Origin: Climacium dendroides | Taxonomy: Eukaryota > Streptophyta > Bryopsida > Hypnales > Climaciaceae | Assembly: GCA_950106755.1 (NCBI GenBank) | Contig: OX467082.1 | Coordinates: 16,244,001-16,308,000, forward strand | DNA: 64,000 nucleotides | Direction of reading: 5' to 3' | Part shown: positions 63,178 through 64,000 of the stretch, one piece after another | How the letters are laid out: each line of letters begins with the position of its first letter | Numbering within the stretch: position 1 is the stretch's first letter | Made by a program: the position numbers and the translations under genes | Notes under the pieces: generated by a model | What the model was told of the DNA's origin: nothing | The model's database searches: none | The model's input: only the letters and a program-made list of their open reading frames with translations

Positions 63178-63420
63178 TTTCTATAACCAATTGTTGATTT
63201 TTCAATGCTAACGTGGTACCACCCCATTTGTAAGCCATCACCATTGCCATTACAAGTTGCAACTCATAACCTTGTTTCCTTTCAACTTGCTTCCTACACC
63301 CTTAGATCACGAAGATCAAAAGTTATGATTGAAAAATGTACAACCGGTTATGTACAATAACCTATTTGCCGCTAGCGCGACTCATTGGTTATCTACTACA
63401 TAACCGACTGGTAGCATTGT
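63178..63420 (+). repeat. Dispersed repeat, copy 2 (family R-C)
   Basis: Second copy of the 55440-55680 repeat, with the same order of shared words. It ends close to ACATAACCGACTGG near 63400. Confidence 0.6.
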
Positions 63421-64000
63421 CACAAATTGAAATGCCCTAAACTGTTGTATCAATCCAATTTAATCAACCTTATGAAGGGTCTAAAATTAAGACCACTACC
63501 CACAAAAGATAGAAAGGATCTCAAAAAACCATGTCTGCCATATCCAATGAATGCTTGACAATTGACCAATGTTTTTTTTATGCACAATTTTTTACCAATT
63601 AGCAACAATTAAATGATGTTGGCTATTTTTTATAAAAGACCTTTTTATTTTGGGGTCAAAATAACCAGATTACTACTACATTTCACCAAATTTTACCTAG
63701 GTATCATCTTGTTTTCATATAGGTATCACCAAGTATCACATGAGTATAAAAGAAACAACTGGCTCCTTCTCTAAAATGAAAACAAAACAAAACAAAACAA
63801 CACTGCAACTGACACGCCAAGTGGCCACCAAACCAGGAAAACAATTAAGAGAACTACCCGAATTCACACCTCAAAATTCACACCTGGTCTTCCATTTCAC
63901 ACCAGAAAACGTGAAACCATTTGAAAATTCCAAATGATCCGCTAGTCCACATTTACATTTCACAGTAGCAACAGACATTCAAGCGTCTTCTACTCCGATG
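63421..64000. other. Intergenic, nothing recognised
   Basis: A short (AAAAC)n microsatellite lies at about 63779-63800. The frame at 63740-63937 begins within it and has no recognisable domain. Confidence 0.45.

Overview
This window looks like nuclear DNA of a land plant. It has very low gene density, an AT-rich background, spliceosomal introns (GTAAG/GTATG donors, CAG acceptors) and three clear plant-type host genes. The host genes are a gankyrin/PSMD10-like ankyrin protein (32927-33658, +), a WRINKLED1-type double-AP2 transcription factor (34740-36322, -) and a GRIK/SnAK-type kinase of SnRK1 signalling with eleven coding exons (44719-47910, +). The protein flavour and gene sparsity suggest a non-seed plant (bryophyte or fern grade) with a large genome, but this is not proven. 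The three genes have intact frames and are richer in GC than their surroundings.

Much of the rest is layered mobile DNA, and several elements can be delimited to the base. A hAT element with YARNG ends and an 8-bp duplication lies at 4049-8093. A second hAT element with CAGGG ends and an 8-bp duplication lies at 49116-53958. A 237-bp hAT MITE (32358-32594) sits about 330 bp upstream of the gankyrin start. A CACTA element without transposase, with a 3-bp duplication, lies at 10668-13496. A 260-bp fold-back element with an 8-bp duplication lies at 39950-40209. Remnants of a minus-strand LTR-retrotransposon gag with zinc knuckles lie at 8284-10030. Several AT-rich dispersed repeat families and minisatellites fill other parts.

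The most unusual region is about 14.45-29.1 kb. It holds two decayed, divergently oriented genes. The minus-strand gene (14722-17648) reads as a protein with a ParB-like domain (INGQH motif) followed by a segment resembling the motif-I end of N4/N6-type DNA methyltransferases. The plus-strand gene (26305-29124) reads as a DUF7869-type protein with a VGHTHDDID motif. Non-coding parts of both genes (5' region, intron and 3' flank of one, 5' region of the other) carry at least 18 copies of one 21-bp palindrome family. Its arms change together, so palindromy is kept while sequence varies. I propose that the two genes and the palindromes belong to one undescribed mobile or selfish module. Its ends were not found, so this remains a hypothesis.

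The stop codons interrupting the mobile-element genes are nearly all TGA, TAG or TAA where family context suggests Arg (CGA) or Gln (CAG/CAA). This fits decay by deamination of methylated cytosine.
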